Part shown: positions 61,897 through 64,000 of the stretch, in pieces | Layout of the letters: each line of letters begins with the position of its first letter | Position numbering within the stretch: position 1 is the first letter of the stretch | NCBI RefSeq assembly: GCF_910589235.1 | Contig: NC_060975.1 | Span: 824,501 to 888,500 of the forward strand | DNA length: 64,000 bases | Origin: Vespa crabro | Lineage: Eukaryota > Arthropoda > Insecta > Hymenoptera > Vespidae | Direction: 5' to 3' | Notes under the pieces: generated by a model | Databases searched by the model: none | The model's input: the letters and a program-made list of their open reading frames with translations, nothing else | Told to the model about the DNA's origin: nothing | Translations under genes and position numbers: made by a program

Positions 61897-64000
61897 ATAC
61901 ATATACATAAACCATTCTCTTACTATAGTTTCTGCTACTCTTTGTGAAAGTAAAGTCTATATTTTAGTTTTATTCTTATTACACTCGTTATACTTCATGT
62001 ACTACTTTTCGTTCGTTTACGATCTTGGATTTTAATTCTAAGAGAAACAAAACATCTTTTATAAGTCTTTTAGAGTTTTATTTGAGCGAGTTCATTAAGC
62101 GATTAAAAATTAGCATAACGTTTCCTTTCGGAGTATTAACGATTGAATTGATAATTCTTTTTCCTTTTTCATTATTCTCTTCGAGAATTTTAATTGGAAA
62201 TTTCATGATAATTAAATATTTGGTTGCACGATTTTTTTTCTTCTTTTCAAAAAAGCTCTTACAAAAAAAAAAAAACATGTACTATATATCAAATAAATAT
62301 TACTATGGAAATTATTAATTCATAATTACTTTTTATAAAATTTCATGAATAACGATATCGTTGAATATATGTTACATTTTACATATTGAATTATATTAAA
62401 TTTATTAATCCATTATAATTTTGCAACACACACGACGTTCCATTAATATTTATTTTTATATAGTAATTTTTTTTGTTCGTATTGTCTCAATTATTGTAGT
62501 CACTTCACCTCTCTTATATTTTCTTTTTTTTTCTCTCTCTGTTTTTTTTTTTTTTTTTTTATATTTCTGTTTTCACAAAACAACGATACCACTCGATTTG
62601 ATTTCTAACCATCAATCATTGTGACAAAAGTTGGTTAGCAAGAAAGTAGTTCAAGTGCAAGTGACCCAGTCGCTGCCAACATAGTGAGGCGATTCATTTC
62701 AGGGCCGTTACGCGAATTACGCCGAGAAAAGGCGGAAGTTTTCTTCATGTCGTCATCATTTTTACTCCCTCCTCCTTCTTCTTCTTCTTTTTAATAGTCA
62801 AGATCGTAATTCGATGAACGAACGATTACATACATACATTGAATCAATTAGTAGGTGGAGGTCAATGGAAAGTCACGAACGATCGTATCTTTTGTGGATT
62901 CAGAAAGGGTACCACCTCGAAAGTATGATAACCTTTTACATTGAAACTCTTTTTTTTGAACCTTAAATAATTTTCATTATTTGATCTCATTCATGAATTT
63001 ATGTATCAGCCGAACGTAATATATCGTTTTAATGTTTTTTTTTTTTCTATTATTTTTTATTCTCTGTACATTCAATATAATTTTCTTTTTTATAATTATT
63101 TCGTTTACTAAAGAAATTCACACTTTTAATGAGCCTAAGACATTTATTTATTTTTTTCTTTTCCTTTTTTTTTTTTTTTTTCTTGTCTAAACGTATCACA
63201 TATAGATAAGTCTATCAGCTGATCATAGAGAGTATACTATTTATTTGTACTATCGATTCCCTCGTGATTTTGTTATTTGGGACAATTTATATAGATAATT
63301 TTATTATTCGACTCATACCTTATCATTTCATTTATCTTTTTATGAACCTTTTTTTTCCTTTTATTTCTTTATTAATTAACCATTGTTTCTTTTTTGTTTT
63401 TCTTGAATATTCTTCATTTCTATTGCTTATCAATTATATTTCATCTTATCTTTCTGGTTGACAGGCTTGCACTTGGGAGGAGGCCACGATATAAATTGGA
63501 AACAGATGGATTCGCGATAAGCGAACAGAATCGATTGAACATTCGAGCGGAGTAACACGGCATTGAGGAAGAAGAAATAGAATAATTGAAAATATTTGCT
63601 TCTTAATAGGAAGCTGTTTTTGGATCATTTGAGAATTTTCTTTGAGAAAAAAATAAGAATAGTAAGAAAGAGATTTGTTATTTTTTTCTTCTTTGTTGTG
63701 GTTTTCTTTTTTTTTTCTTTTTTTCTTTCATTGTCAAATCACCAGAAATATCTTACGTTCGGGATATCGAAAAGATTACTTTATATATTCTTCAAGAAGA
63801 TACATATAAGAAAAACAAGAATCAGGCAAGCATAATCAGATACGGAGGCCAATAAGAACGTTAAAAAGGAAGTTCCTTGAGGAAAGGGAGCGAAGTTTCT
63901 CGAAGACTTGACCGCCATTAGCTTCGACTGACTCCCGTGTTCTACACTCACAATCTTCTTTCTTCTCAAGAAGAAGCAACTTCGTAGGTGCCGTGTAAAG
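60205..64000. other. AT-rich region without a provable gene
   Basis: Contains (TA)n at 60,926-60,975, compound TA/CA repeats at 61,458-61,540 and 61,850-61,898, and poly(T) runs. GC-richer pieces at 62,640-62,760 and 63,464-63,560 look like noncoding exons or promoter sequence. The latter follows a pyrimidine-rich TTGACAG acceptor at 63,464, so a spliced leader exon of a plus-strand gene beyond the window is possible. Confidence 0.5.
60926..60975. repeat. (TA)n microsatellite
   Basis: About 50 bp of TA upstream of RpL18A. Confidence 0.9.

Noticed and set aside
1..64000. CRISPR arrays, prophage, operons, bacterial promoters, horizontally acquired cassettes
   Set aside because: The introns, UTRs and microsatellites are those of an animal nuclear genome; no spaced repeats or bacterial genes are present.

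Overview
This is a nuclear genomic window from an insect. It is AT-rich, has short introns with clean GT-AG borders, is packed with microsatellites and A/T homopolymers, and carries Diap1-like and Diap2-like inhibitor-of-apoptosis genes side by side. A hymenopteran is my best guess from overall composition and microsatellite style, but that is an inference. No phage, plasmid, bacterial or CRISPR material is visible.

Layout. About 1-12 kb holds no gene I can prove: AT-rich DNA with many (GA)n, (AT)n, (CT)n and trinucleotide tracts, one short GC-richer island near 8.05 kb that could be an exon, and an inverted GATC repeat pair near 9.84/10.17 kb. About 12.3-17.3 kb (minus) carries the 5' part of a large, low-complexity acidic/Ser-rich protein that I could not identify; two coding exons join cleanly and the open frame leaves through a donor at 12,336. 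About 17.3-26.2 kb is intergenic or intronic and microsatellite-rich.

About 26.2-60.2 kb is a compact housekeeping cluster: a glutaredoxin-like protein (minus), mitochondrial acetoacetyl-CoA thiolase (minus, 8 exons), a Diap2-type IAP with three BIRs, UBA and RING (plus, 9 exons), a Diap1-type IAP with two BIRs and RING (plus, 2 coding exons), the Cdc14 phosphatase (minus, 7 coding exons plus a possible alternative last exon), fizzy/Cdc20 (plus, 7 exons), the planar-polarity/ciliogenesis effector Inturned (plus, 11 exons), an F-box protein with an FBA domain (minus, 3 coding exons) and ribosomal protein eL20/RpL18A (minus, 3 exons). About 60.2-64 kb is again AT- and microsatellite-rich with no provable gene.

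Functional themes. Two IAPs that restrain caspases (and, in flies, feed Imd signalling through Diap2) sit in tandem. The two cell-cycle exit regulators Cdc14 and Cdc20 are divergently transcribed about 2.2 kb apart. Thiolase and Diap2 are also divergent, across only about 0.9 kb. All exon models were derived by hand from reading frame, splice consensus and family similarity; each multi-exon model closes in phase.

The most interesting points are (1) a 121-bp tandem duplication inside the Diap2-like gene that seems to have created an in-frame 45-nt microexon; (2) a DEVD|N caspase-site/N-degron arrangement in the N-terminus of the Diap1-like protein, paralleling fly Diap1; (3) a stop-free 102-nt intron in the same gene; (4) a diverged block of about 130 bp present twice between the two IAP genes; (5) an alternative C-terminal exon for Cdc14.
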